From the NCBI GenBank assembly GCA_000499405.2, contig HG738138.1:10662888-10726887 (forward strand): 64,000 nucleotides of DNA. Reading direction: 5' to 3'. The notes under the pieces are model-generated. The model saw only the letters and a program-made list of their open reading frames with translations. It was not told the DNA's origin and made no database searches. The first letter of the stretch is position 1; every line of letters begins with the position of its first letter. This document shows, piece after piece, positions 35,627 to 62,747 of the stretch. Position numbers and translations under genes: made by a program. This DNA is from Onchocerca volvulus. Taxonomy: Eukaryota; Nematoda; Chromadorea; Rhabditida; Onchocercidae.

Positions 35627-36168
35627 GCCATGTTGTAGATTTTAATGATCGCAATATTTGTTGGTGGTTATTAATGCGATATATGGATTAATTACGTCGA
35701 TATCTATTTCTATAAACGGGATTTATCTTTTTGCATCAATGCTATATGGATATTAGCAATTTCATGAATATTACCAATTGTGTTAGATCAACTCAAATGA
35801 AATTCATACCATCACTCACCAAACTTTCTTAACATATGATTTATCTCTAGAATATTTTATTGGTGAAAGCTATACATTTCTTAAACGGACAGTAGTTTCA
35901 GTCAATATCTTGCCTTTAGTTTTTATTAGAATCAAATCTAAAAAATTTTCCCTCTGTAGTTGCATTTAACTATTCTAGCCGCATTTTTACATAAACTACA
36001 GCAGAATTTGGTTAATAGAATTCGCTGCAAAAAAGAACCAACTTCATAAAAATTGAATGAAGAATATTCTCAAGTGTCTAAGACTGACAATCACAAAAGA
36101 ATTCATTAGTTTATTGTTGATTTATAGAAGGTACAAATATATACAGAAATGTTCAGAAATGTTGTTAT
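35627..36168. other. Convergent 3' spacer
   Basis: About 540 nt between the stops of RABL3 and the beta-lactamase-fold gene. Contains the AATAAA of the latter on the minus strand (36110-36115). No coding signal. Confidence 0.55.
36110..36115 (-). terminator. Polyadenylation signal of the beta-lactamase-fold gene
   Basis: AATAAA on the minus strand, 54 nt past the stop codon at 36169-36171. Confidence 0.65.
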
Positions 36169-39131
36169 TCATAATGATTGGTACAGAGATCGAAGTATTG
36201 ATTGAAATGTTTTGCAGACTTTGCCACTTCCTGTTTTTAGACCGTTTGATACGTAAGCAATAACAAGCTTATTGTCGAAATCGATATCCAATGCTTGGCA
36301 TCCATATCCTGGGTGCCCGAACAGGTAACTGTTCTGTAAAAGATTGATTTAGAAATTTGTATTAATTAAAATAAATTCAGGCCTTTATTTGAACTATTAT
36401 GAATTGTGAAAATTAAAGGGTATTGAAAATCATATGAATTCATGGTCTTAAAAGCTCGAAGTTATCAAGTGGATCGAAGGTTAGAGAATTTCATCTTTGT
36501 AGTCACCAATAAAAGTTTAATTGTGGAAACATTGTTGCTATTCAGATATTTGCGTTTCTTTTCAATTATAATTTTCTTTCCTGGCTGTTTTATTAATGAT
36601 TCGTGATGACTTGATACTTGTACTTTCTAGGCTTCGATGTGAAGCCCAGAGTACTGGAAAGTATAAAGTTTTATTCCTTGCCTAAATACAGAATGTTCTT
36701 TCCTTTTTTCCGGCTTGTTTTGCATTTCGAAAAAAACCGCTTACTCTATTGAGAGGATGTTTTTCGAAAAAGAATCCTCGACCTTTGACGAATGGATACA
36801 AGAAAACCTGCTCCAAATGCCAATTAACAATAGTTGGTTGAATTACTTGTGTAAGTGTTCGATTGGTCAAAAGTGTCCCATCAATTGCCAATGAAAATAA
36901 CTTTGCCAAATTAAAGGCATCGCTGATACCCGCTATTGCTGGTATGTTCAATCCGATAATGTTTGGATCATTCAGCGCTACCGTATCCTGGAGAATTTCC
37001 AGTATTTTGATTGAAGAGAATTACGAACGAGCGGAACATTTAATATGAAGTAGAACTTGAAAGGAAGAAGAAAGTTTTGGAAAATTAATCTTTCAATATT
37101 ACAGGGTAATTTGGCAACGTTATGTTAAAAGCAAAAGATTGAAATATTCTGAGGAATTTAGAATTCATAGAATTATTTAAGAGAGTTAAAAATGTTTTAA
37201 ATTTTCAAGAAAATAAATTTTCACAAAATTCAGTGGAAGCCACGATGAATGAATTCGGATTCTTGCTGCTAGAGAATTTGATGGTTGTGCATAAATTATT
37301 GCAAGCATAGTAATCACTCGTAGATCCATCAATATATCTCGAGCATATTCAAGTAATCCAGGCTGAGTTATACGAGCTAAGTTCTTGAACTCGTGCTTTG
37401 TCAAACCAATAGTGATGTCAATACCTTAGAATTTTCACATGACCAGATTCCAGATGCACAAGAGTTACGATGTTAAATTAAATGAAAACTTAATTTCGAT
37501 TGAAAGACTACCATATTTGTCAGCAATTTCTTCCTGAAGGAATGTTTTGATGCTGCGACCTTTCTCATCCACCTTACGAAAAATACCATCAACTAACCAG
37601 CCAAATGTTAGAGCGTGATACCTGAAAAGGATAAGCACGATTATCAATTCGAGAAATCTTCAAAAATCATCATAGAGAAATCGAACAGCTCTACAACAGA
37701 ATTCTATTTATTAAAAAATTATTTTATTTAGTTTTTGAAGTTGTAAAAGATGCCCAGTAGCAGTTCCAGGTTTCCAAAGAGGACTAGCTTCTTCGATTTT
37801 CTTCATAATTTCTTTTTCGTTTGCCACATCTGCCATCGTAATATTCTCAAGATATGGAATTCCAGCCTGTACAGTTTTTTGATACATCTCAGAAGTTATA
37901 AAAATGAAAATGCTTCAAAGAATATCGAATAAAAATGCAAAGAAAAGAGTGATTCCTTAAAGTTTTTCAAAATCAACTTGAATTCTCAATTTTTTATCGT
38001 CTTTTTTTTGAAAAATCTTGGACTTTTTTATCATTTTTATCATTTTATAAAAACTTAAAAAGGAACAATTACTTTATGTGTCAAAACATCTTCAATTGTG
38101 GTTAAATGCTTCCCATATTGTCCATATTTTGGCCAATATTTCACTACCAAATCATCATATGATAGACGACCTCGATCAACTTGCATTGCCAAGCAAAGTG
38201 CTGCAATAGCCTGTAATTGAAGAAACCACAATGAAATAAATATTTTTTAAATTACAGTGCATCTTAAATTCAATTATTAATTTAAATTTGGATAAATTTT
38301 TTTAGTCCAGTCATGAAATTTTAACAATATAATAAGAAAGAGAAATATTTTTGATTAAATTTTTAAACCGATTACCTTAATAATGTTATAAATGCTATAT
38401 TGATTAAAATTTACACTCAAAGATAATTTTCAAATTTTCAGAACCAAATTTTCAAATTTTCAATTAATGTTCAATTTCCTGATCGAACTTTTGTAGTCGA
38501 AAATAGAACTGTTTTGGTGTTCTGAGTCCATTCACGAAGTGATTCTGAATCTGAATAACCATTCCATAAATTTACGATAACTTTTCCATTTTGAATAACT
38601 GTTAAATGCGCACCTTCTCTTTCCAAACCCTTTTCAAAATTCTGCCTAAAATGTGATTGTTATTTTTATTCGCATACAAATTTACTTTCAAATTTGATTA
38701 TTTTTTCCCACCCAATTCTTTTCCACATTTTTTGTTTTATTCTCTTGTTTTATTTTCCATTTTTTGTTTAATTTGTTATTCTATTTTTTTTCTTTAAATC
38801 TAACCATATTTCATGAAAAATTTATTATAAAGTTTGAAAAAGAAAAAATATATGAGTGATAGTTCAACGTAAAAATGTTATTTTAAATTTTTTAATGGAT
38901 ATAGATGAAGTGAAATGAACTCTAACGATGGAAGGGAAAATTTTTTAATTTAAATGAAATATACCTGAAAACTTCAGCAACAGCCTCAAATTGGCTATCA
39001 TAAAAACCTTTTGGAGGTGTTGATAGTTGATACTGCAGGATGAAAAGCCACTGCAATATTGTTGAAGCAACAAAATATGCTAATACCAATATCAGTGCTA
39101 ATTTGAATTTTAAAAAGCCATTTTGCTCCAT
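36169..39131 (-). CDS. Membrane-anchored beta-lactamase-fold serine hydrolase (LACT family)
   Basis: Eight exons close in frame to about 430 residues: 38965-39131, 38489-38645, 38073-38210, 37754-37866, 37512-37621, 37225-37424, 36745-36987, 36169-36333. Residues 8-32 are a membrane anchor near the N terminus, so the catalytic domain probably faces the lumen or exterior. Class C beta-lactamase/penicillin-binding fold markers are present: SxxK as FSTTK (nucleophile Ser and Lys), the Tyr motif as YHALTFGWLVD, and a third motif HPGYG (HxG instead of KTG), which is usual in the animal LACT/LACTB group. Substrate is unknown; related proteins are peptidases or esterases rather than antibiotic hydrolases. 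Exon 37754-37866 ends with a GC donor (GCATCT), because no in-frame GT exists there. C. elegans has several such lact genes. Single AATAAA is close to the stop. Confidence 0.9.
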
Positions 39132-39306
39132 AACTATTGAGTCTGAAATTTTTTACTGATTTCCAAAATCTATATAAATAAAAATGCTACCTGTTACTTC
39201 GCAATTAACTCCTCAAGTTCTCCACCGATTTCTTTCAAATCTTAACACAACCTTGCATTCAAGTAGGCGAGTGCTCTTATACAGACCTGGTCACTTTTTT
39301 CATGTG

Positions 39307-39320
39307 TCACGTACGTGACA
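39307..39320. repeat. 14-nt perfect palindrome
   Basis: GTCACGTACGTGAC is a perfect palindrome between the hydrolase promoter and the minisatellite. It sits just before a 9-bp GC-rich hairpin (39340-39363). Confidence 0.9.
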
Positions 39321-39339
39321 ACTAAAAATAAGTGAGGAG

Positions 39340-39363
39340 GCGGAGTTTATTGACTCCGCCTTC
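39340..39363. repeat. GC-rich hairpin
   Basis: AGGCGGAGT and ACTCCGCCT form a perfect 9-bp stem around a 6-nt loop, immediately before the pyrimidine-rich minisatellite. Confidence 0.85.
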
Positions 39364-39590
39364 CCTTTTTCTCTCATTCTCCTTCTTCCACGCATCTCTC
39401 TAATAGTAACAACAGCTAGCCTTCCTTTTTTCTCTCATCCTCCTTCTTCCCCCAATCTCTCTAATAGTAATAACAACTAGCCTTCTTTTTTCTCCCATTC
39501 TCCCTCTTCATCTCTCCAATAATAATAACCCGCCTTCCTTTTTTTCTCCCATTCTCCTTCTTCCCCCACTTCTCTAATAATAATAAATAA
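39357..39590 (+). repeat. Pyrimidine-rich minisatellite, about four units
   Basis: Four diverged units of about 50-61 nt, each with the plan CCTTCCTTTTTTCTC then CATTCTCCTTCTTCC then CTCTCTAATARTAAYAAC. The last unit grades into the AAT microsatellite. Confidence 0.9.
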
Positions 39591-39801
39591 TTAATAATTA
39601 AATAATGATAAATAATAATAAAAAATCGTAAATAATAATACATAATAATAAATAACAATAAATAATAATAAATAACAGCAAATAATAATAAATAATGATT
39701 AATAATAATGAATAATAATAAATAATAATAATTAATAATAATAATCAACAATAATAATAATTAATAACAATAATTATAATAAATAATAGTTAATGGTAAT
39801 G

Positions 39802-39863
<62 letters not shown>

Positions 39864-39904
39864 CAATAAGTAGTAATAAATAATAATGAATAATGGTAAA
39901 TGAT
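39577..39904. repeat. AAT/ATA microsatellite
   Basis: Imperfect AAT-type repeats with a pure ATA run at about 39801-39859. An ambiguous base (n) at 39905 marks its end. The minus-strand 96-codon Tyr/Ile/Leu-rich frame across 39461-39751 is only a translation of this repeat. Confidence 0.95.
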
Positions 39905-40071
39905 CNTAAATTAGTCCCATTTTAGGGATTTCATCGGGCAAATCCTCAAATATCTGCTATGTGCCATTATGATAAGTTAATTTGACACATTAAGGATTGA
40001 TTCTGATCAACACAATTTCGCACTCTTTGAATCTCTAATTATTTGAAGGGTATACAATATTTTTTGTTATT

Positions 40072-41345
40072 CTGTGTAGATGTAGAGATTATCTGGTTTG
40101 ATAATTCTAGAACACGCAACATATAATTTTCCATGTGAGAAGCAATCGGTCTCTAGATCTAAATCGCACAATTCCAAAGATTGACCCTGAACTTTGTTGA
40201 TGGTGAATGCAAACGTCAATCGAATTGGGGAATTGCAGTCTCTTAAACTGAAATNAAAGACATCTCCACCTTTGATAGGTCTATCAAGAATGTTGCTTTA
40301 CGACATTGTTTATTAATTTTTTTTACTGCAAGCTGCGTGTCGTTGCAAAGTTTTGGCTGGTTGATATTTCGCAACATAAGAATTGGCATGCCAATTTCAA
40401 TTGCAGTACATACGATGGCATCCCTGGCAGATCGGATGAATTCATAAATTCTGTTGGATAATTAACCGCTTCCTCTGTCTCCATAACAATATCGACGGAC
40501 TTGATGTTACTTTCCCGCTTTGACTGTCAGACTAAATAGTAGTGTGAAGTTCACCGGAGTCTTTATTCTTGGAGGCAAGAATAGTTCGTTCACTAAGCTA
40601 ATCGTGATTCTTACAATTGGTTTGAATATCGGGAAATACTTTTTCAGCCAACCCTTCTTTTGATGTTACAAAATTGTTAGAGTATGAGGCAATGAAATTC
40701 GTCCTGAGGTCAGATCAACCGCCATCTTTCCGTTCCCAATTTCCAGCAACTGATGTGAGAATATCCCAGCTGATCGATCGCTTTGCAGCTGGACACCCTA
40801 TTTGTAGTTACTTCTAACGTCTTTACGTATCGCCATAAAGTAGTATTTCAAGCAAGCATTTATTTCGTGCATTGGTGTCGACTGAGGAATTGCAGATAAT
40901 ATTTGCCTGAAATCTCTTCCAAGCACTACTAATGCGTTCCCAAATGGTCTGGTATTTCCACGCAAATCTTGCAATGATCGATCAAGACCCTCGACCGATT
41001 TTTTGTGCGCCATTGTACATTCATCCCACACAATAAATTTGCATTTTTCAATGCTTTCTTCTTGCTGGATGATCTGGAAATATTCATGTGGGAGTTTCAA
41101 TGGCATACTCAATGGCAATTTCAAAGCAGAATGAGCAATTCTTCCACCTGGTAGTAATGTTGCAGCTATTCCGGACGATGCAAGAACTAAAGCTATGTCA
41201 TTTTGAGATCGAATTGTTGCCAAAATCAATCTAATTAGTAACATTTTATCGGTTCTTCCTGGTGCATCTAAAAAGAAGATTTCTTCAACTCCCTTATTGA
41301 TTAGTTTGCATTTTTTGATCGTAAATGTCCTTTTGCTCAAACATT
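40072..41345 (-). pseudogene. Helitron helicase remnant
   Basis: One 180-codon frame (40798-41340) covers the helicase Walker A to motif III region. The P-loop reads DAPGRTDKM where active Pif1 helicases have GxGxGKT, so the nucleotide-binding Gly and Thr are lost. FIVWDECTMAHKKSVEGLDR is the DEAH-like motif II. Further motifs continue in other frames down to 40072 ([21 protein letters not shown]), with at least two frameshifts and an ambiguous base at 40255. Clearly non-functional. Confidence 0.85.
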
Positions 41346-41577
41346 AGCTTAGGAATATTTGATTGCATATCTAACAAAATATCAATCGTGTCGTAATTTT
41401 GTTCACGATTTGTAAGCAAAAGTGTTCAATCATTATCAACGCTTCGTTGTAGATTTCTACTGTGAAATTCATTTCATATTTGAATTTTCGCTGAGCATTC
41501 AATGAAGAATATCTTCAGCATATGCGATTTATATTTCTCTCATAACTCTGCTGAAGATGAGGGAGAGCAGATTATAT

Positions 41578-41655
41578 ATGCCAGGTTGTCCATAAACTGG
41601 TTCTCCTCCCTTGAGTCGTTCAAATAATTTTCTATTCGCCTTCCATGTATAATAC
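41578..41655. repeat. 78-nt duplication, copy 1 (ends at N gap)
   Basis: Identical over 78 nt to 41941-42018. Copy 1 stops exactly where the 15-N gap begins, which suggests an assembly artefact. Confidence 0.95.
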
Positions 41656-41670
41656 NNNNNNNNNNNNNNN
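41656..41670. other. Assembly gap (15 N)
   Basis: Run of n; a 3-n run follows at 41818-41820, and single n bases occur at 39905 and 40255. Confidence 0.99.
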
Positions 41671-41940
41671 ATTCGATATGATTCCAAACAGTGTACGAAT
41701 TTGATTTGAATTTAACGTGTTGTATTCGTCATTAATGCATACATTCCAATGTCGGCCGTTCTCCAATAAATTCAAAGCTTGACATGCACTGCGAAAAGTA
41801 GCATGTGTAACGCCGTTNNNAATTTTATACTGCTGAAAGAGGTTGGACCGGGCACACTTGCTGACAAGATGCGAAGGAATAAACATTCGTCTTGATTAGG
41901 ATGCACGGTGCACAATCTGCCTATCATAGTTTATTTGAAT

Positions 41941-42018
41941 ATGCCAGGTTGTCCATAAACTGGTTCTCCTCCCTTGAGTCGTTCAAATAATTTTCTATTC
42001 GCCTTCCATGTATAATAC
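41941..42018. repeat. 78-nt duplication, copy 2
   Basis: Second copy of 41578-41655, in the expected place within the Rep reading order, so this is the genuine location. Confidence 0.95.
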
Positions 42019-43682
42019 ATGTAATACTTCCGAATATAACAGTAATTTCGCAAATGCATCAGTTTGACGTAATGTGAAGAAAACCGGTGGATTCGGGCTA
42101 TTTGTTGCATATTTGCAATTGTGAAATAAATACGTTGTCCATTTTCTAGATGTACTGCTAAGCGAAGAACAGCTGGACTTCGTTCATGTAAGAAAAATAA
42201 AAGAATTCGCCTTACAAATTCATTGCAATTTACATATCTTCCAGTTTAATACTGCGATACTTCATCGATATGTAATATCGCATTCCTATCACTTCTTTCT
42301 GACTGCACGTCAAAAATTGCCATGTCGCTTCCTTTATTCTCGTACTTACAAATATTTGATCGATTTAATGGAATCACAGTATTCCACGTTTATAAGCACT
42401 TTGTATGCTTTTAATAGCGAAGGCGAATATGGAATAAATCACCGGTTATCTACTTCGATGTTACCATTTCACATTTGCATGGTTGCTAATTTACCGCCAT
42501 CTTCTGCTGATCTTCTGTGCAAAGGATATTCATCATTTCTTGTAACTATATTGGATATTAATGCTCGAGGATATCGCTTACAGTATTTTTCGTCTATCAT
42601 GCATGGTGAATTTGAATTCAGTTTACCGCAAGTTCCATGTATCGTATTTTTTGTCATAACGTTACGATTACTGCGCCGAACGATGTCATTTGGATATGCG
42701 AGTTGTATTTCTTGACGCTTTGATTCGGTAGTATATCCGGCCAGCAAAGTTTTTAATAGCTCTAGCGGTTCTTCAAGTTGAGGCAGTTTAATTTTTCCGG
42801 CGGCGTAAAACATTCCTTTCGTTTTTCCATTAAAAGCTTCAGAGCCATGCAATAAAGACATATTCCAGTCATAGAGCGGATGAAAATATGCCGGCTCAAA
42901 CTATAATCATCAGTTGGGTTGCACTAGAATGCAGAACAATTTTAATCGCGTAACTGTTGAATATGGAATCATGTTTTACGCTGATCAAGAAATACTAAAG
43001 GTGAAGTAGCACGACATAGTTTCAAAGGAACGACAAACATGTTTACCACCAAAATGCTTCAATTCACAGATAAACGACAAAGATCACGTAGCAACAGCAA
43101 CTATTCGGAGTTCCAAGGGTTCTAGTTCAATAGTTCAAAGCGACGCAACAGCACCAACAATTCAGCAGTTTACTTGAACAGTATTCTTTTCTATCAGCGA
43201 CAAAGGAAAGAATAACCCAGCGATTAATTTGGCTAGATGTTCTCTGATAATTGTTTGTTGTGACGAATCACTCCTTATCAATCAATAAAACCTTTCTTAA
43301 CAGCATTCATCTCTCATACAAGACACAAAATACCTCCTCGCACCTAATGCTGACCTAGCCGAATCATAATAGCAAGAATCAATCTCCAATCCAACCAAAC
43401 CACAAATCAAATTACAAAGTATCAGTTTTTTTTTTTCCTTAACGCTAGAAACATGTTCTTTCTCCTTTCTTTTTTTGCACTTTACCAGACTGAGCTAGAG
43501 CAACGCATGTATAAAAACATGCGCGTATTCGAATGCAAAGTTGTGTTAAAATTTCAGAGCAATGGGTAAGAACTTTTCAATATCTAAGATTCTGAATTAA
43601 TCTAGATAAGGTGCGTGTTTAAGAACTTTCGGAGGTTTAAGGTTTTGAACAAACGAGCATTGATATTTCTGTTTATATAGAT

Positions 43683-43721
43683 TAGCTGGATCGACCACGC
43701 AGAGCGTGGCCGATCCAGCTA
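43683..43721. repeat. Long hairpin, candidate Helitron terminus
   Basis: TAGCTGGATCG pairs with CGATCCAGCTA (11 bp), one A/C mismatch, then CCACGC with GCGTGG (6 bp) around a 3-nt AGA loop. Read on plus, the hairpin ends in CTAG followed by T; read on minus, it ends in CTAA followed by TCTATATAAAC. Both satisfy the Helitron 3' CTRR rule. Confidence 0.8.
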
Positions 43722-43722
43722 G

Positions 43723-45074
43723 TTTCGAATAATATTAATCGTTGATTCTTCCAGGTTTTTCAGAAATCATAATATATTTGAAAATCCTGAAAGTAGCAAT
43801 AAACTACAGTGTAAGCATGCTTTAGCACTGAATTAGTAAACAAATTAGTACATATAAGAATAATATCTTTCGTACATGCAGAGATCATATAAGAATAAAA
43901 TCTTTCGTACATGCAGAGATTTCGTCAAATATCATAATCATAAAAATCATTTAATTACTATTAGTTGGAACCAAGTAATGATAACATTACGCACAAATTC
44001 TTTTTTTTTTTTTTATTTTTTTTTTAAATAAAGACTTTCAAAAATGAACTTCGTTTTCGCAATACGTTGAAATTTTCATGAGACAACGCAATTTTTCGAA
44101 TTTAATATAACAAATTCAACAATTGATCAATTGATATTTCATAAAAGTGGAAGAGAATTGGAAGCAAATATTTTTATGTGCAAGCATACTTTGCCTAGTT
44201 CTCATCTTCTAATCTTTTTAAGATGACCGCTGAATTTTGACATTTATGAAATCTCATTATATTAGCTATCATTCGTTGTTTGATCGCTAGTTAACTCATT
44301 TAAAAAAATAGCAATATTACGTGGGGCCATTGTCAGCTTAAAAAAAAGAGTAATTATGAAGTCATCAAACAGAAAAGAAAAAGGAAAACTCATTAAGTAG
44401 AAACGTATGAGAACGAAACAGAGTAATTACGTCACGAACAGTTTCAACAATTTTTTTTTAATAACAATTCAGTTGCCAACATCCTGTTTTTAAATGATAT
44501 TTCGCTTCATCCTTTTTTTTACATTATTAAATATAAGGATGGAAATAGAAACATTTAGGCATAATAAGGTATGTATGTCAGAAGTTTTTAAGAAATATTT
44601 GCTCAATTTATGATTCAGAATAACGCCATCGTACATCATGTTCAAAGTATTCTTTTGGTCTTTGGCATATTTTAGACGTTATCAATACAAGAGCGTCTTT
44701 TTTTATGCTGATAATCTATTCGGGACAACAAATCGCCACCCGAAATCAATTCGTCTTCTCGTACTGATAACAATTCATAGTATTTGCTTTATACCGTTTC
44801 ACTCTTTTCTCAAATTTAAAAGTTTATTCCTCTAGTTCTTACAATTAAATATCATTTCATTTACAAGTAAACTTCATAAAATCAATGATACTTATGATAA
44901 ACCTTCTTTTTTTCAAGTTTTTAAGATTTTATGCTGCTAATTAATTATGTCGCAGAGGCCAATTCATCGATTACTTTTAAAATGTTTTAGCATCAAACGA
45001 ATTCCAGCTAATCAGAAACACTTATAATTTTGATTATTTCTTGGCAATAAAACAATCTATCCTAAATTGGACTT
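43723..45074. other. Intergenic AT-rich stretch
   Basis: About 1.35 kb with no supported gene. It holds a 35-nt tandem duplication (43851-43920) and T-runs near 44001-44025. The 65-codon frame at 44638-44835 lacks any motif. Confidence 0.45.
43851..43920. repeat. 35-nt tandem duplication
   Basis: Two adjacent 35-nt units, both CATATAAGAATA...TTTCGTACATGCAGAGAT, differing at one position. Confidence 0.95.
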
Positions 45075-45883
45075 TTATTTAGCTAAGATGTTAACGAGAC
45101 TTCCAGAGGTGAATCGACTAGAACATATTTCGCGTGTGTCGAGGTTTAAAAGATTCATATACTTGCCATCATGACTAAGACCTTGTTGTTGAAATCTCTT
45201 ACCGTTGATAAAGATCTCGAAAGCAAGACGGACAACCTGATATCTGGAAAGACAATACAATGCATCTTGCAAGATGGAATATGCAAGCAATATGAATAAC
45301 AAGTAATCCTGAAATTCACATAAATCAGGAGGAACGAAGATCTACTTACAAGTACTATACTCGCATATTTGCATTTTCTTGTGAATCATCACATTTACTG
45401 TCGTTCCTTCCGTCCAATTTATAATCGTCATTTCATTCATTACAATAAGCACATAATATAATATATTGATTATTTATTGATCTCCATGAAATCATTTAAG
45501 ATTACTCGAGATCATTTTCATACGATCAATGATATTATAAGAACACCATGTTGATGTATTCCCACAACTCGACTTGTATTAGAGACATCAAACTTTTATT
45601 CTTTATAATAATTACGTATTAGCGAAATTTAATCCTCACAATCCAGTCCGAAAAACTGCCAAGACAGAAAACAAATTAGGAATAAACTTTCGCACAAGTT
45701 GTTTCCTAGACACTTCTCTTCCTGCAAATTCCATTTTCCATACTTCTATAAGTTTGGCCTTTTTCTTAATCGAAGTTCCATTTTTTCTCTCACTTCTACA
45801 GCTCCCTTTCTAAAAATTATAGATAATAGAATCAACCCAATATTTCATACTTACCTCCCAAACCACAAACGATTTATGGACAT
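45075..45883 (-). CDS. Small two-exon protein of unknown function
   Basis: Exon 1 (45855-45883) starts ATG and ends at a strong GTAAGTATG donor; exon 2 (45075-45243) follows CTTTCCAG. Phases match and give 65 residues, starting MSINRLWFGRYQVVRLAFEI and ending SLVNILAK. No signal peptide, one Cys, basic and amphipathic first half. A TTTAG acceptor 15 nt before the ATG suggests trans-splicing, and AATAAA overlaps the stop (45074-45079). It lies about 450 nt downstream of the ABCC gene on the same strand, so it could be the second gene of an operon. I do not recognise it. The two clean splice signals and readable codons favour a real gene; an RNA read across the intron would decide. Confidence 0.5.
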
Positions 45884-46328
45884 TGTAAGTGCAACCTAAA
45901 CTACAAGAATGCCTTTTTTTGACAAACATCCTAAAACAAAATTGCTTTGTATGAAAGATCAATAATATCAAACATAATGACAAGCTAAAGAAAAAACAAA
46001 CCGTCAATTATTTCATACAAAAATGATGATGGGGAAGGGAAAATTGATGCATGAACAAAGAAGAAAAATCTTTATGGAATCCAAGCTATATTAGGATATC
46101 ATTTCACTATCTAGAAATGTAGTACGAATTCAACGATGAAATAATTTCCTTAAGCACTATATAAGTTGTTAAAGTTCAGACAAAAATTTTAATTTTAGAA
46201 CTATTTGGATTCATTTCAGCATAACGGAGATTAGTAAGCCATATAAAGCAATTTATATGCATGACCAATAAACTTAGTTCTATAGTCTGAGATCTAGCAT
46301 ATTGAATCACAAAATGAAACAGAATATT
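45884..46328. other. Short spacer between small gene and ABCC 3' end
   Basis: About 445 nt, AT-rich, same-strand genes on both sides. This spacing would be long but not impossible for a nematode operon. No other signal. Confidence 0.4.

Positions 46329-62747
<16,419 letters not shown>

Larger units (their letters stand above)
41580..42865 (-). pseudogene. Helitron Rep/N-terminal domain remnant
   Basis: Frames 42469-42861 and 41632-41886 and unlisted frames between carry Helitron_like_N and Rep-domain phrases (KRQEIQLAYPNDIVRRSNRN, HGTCGKLN, ENGQRIYFT). A 15-N gap at 41656-41670 and a 3-N gap at 41818-41820 interrupt it, and a 78-nt block is present twice (41578-41655, 41941-42018). Confidence 0.8.
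40072..43722 (-). mobile_element. Decayed autonomous Helitron (Rep plus Pif1-type helicase)
   Basis: On the minus strand, broken frames encode in order a Helitron N-terminal/Rep region (about 42880-41580) and a Pif1-type helicase (about 41345-40072). Recognisable Helitron phrases include HGTCGKLNSNSPCM, YPLHRRS, LRLAVHLENGQRIYFT, TWKANRKLFERLKGGEPVYG, THATFRSACQALNLLENG and, near the helicase end, [18 protein letters not shown] and [12 protein letters not shown]. Frames change repeatedly, stops interrupt, and ambiguous bases and N runs lie inside. A 17-bp stem hairpin at 43683-43721 and TCTATATAAAC on the minus strand starting at 43681 are candidate terminal sequences. Helitrons move by rolling-circle replication; this copy cannot encode a complete transposase. 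The exact ends are not resolved; the 3' end may be anywhere between 39300 and 40072. Confidence 0.85.

Noticed and set aside
39461..39751. 96-codon minus-strand frame rich in Tyr, Ile and Leu
   Set aside because: It is the direct translation of the ATT/TAA microsatellite and minisatellite.
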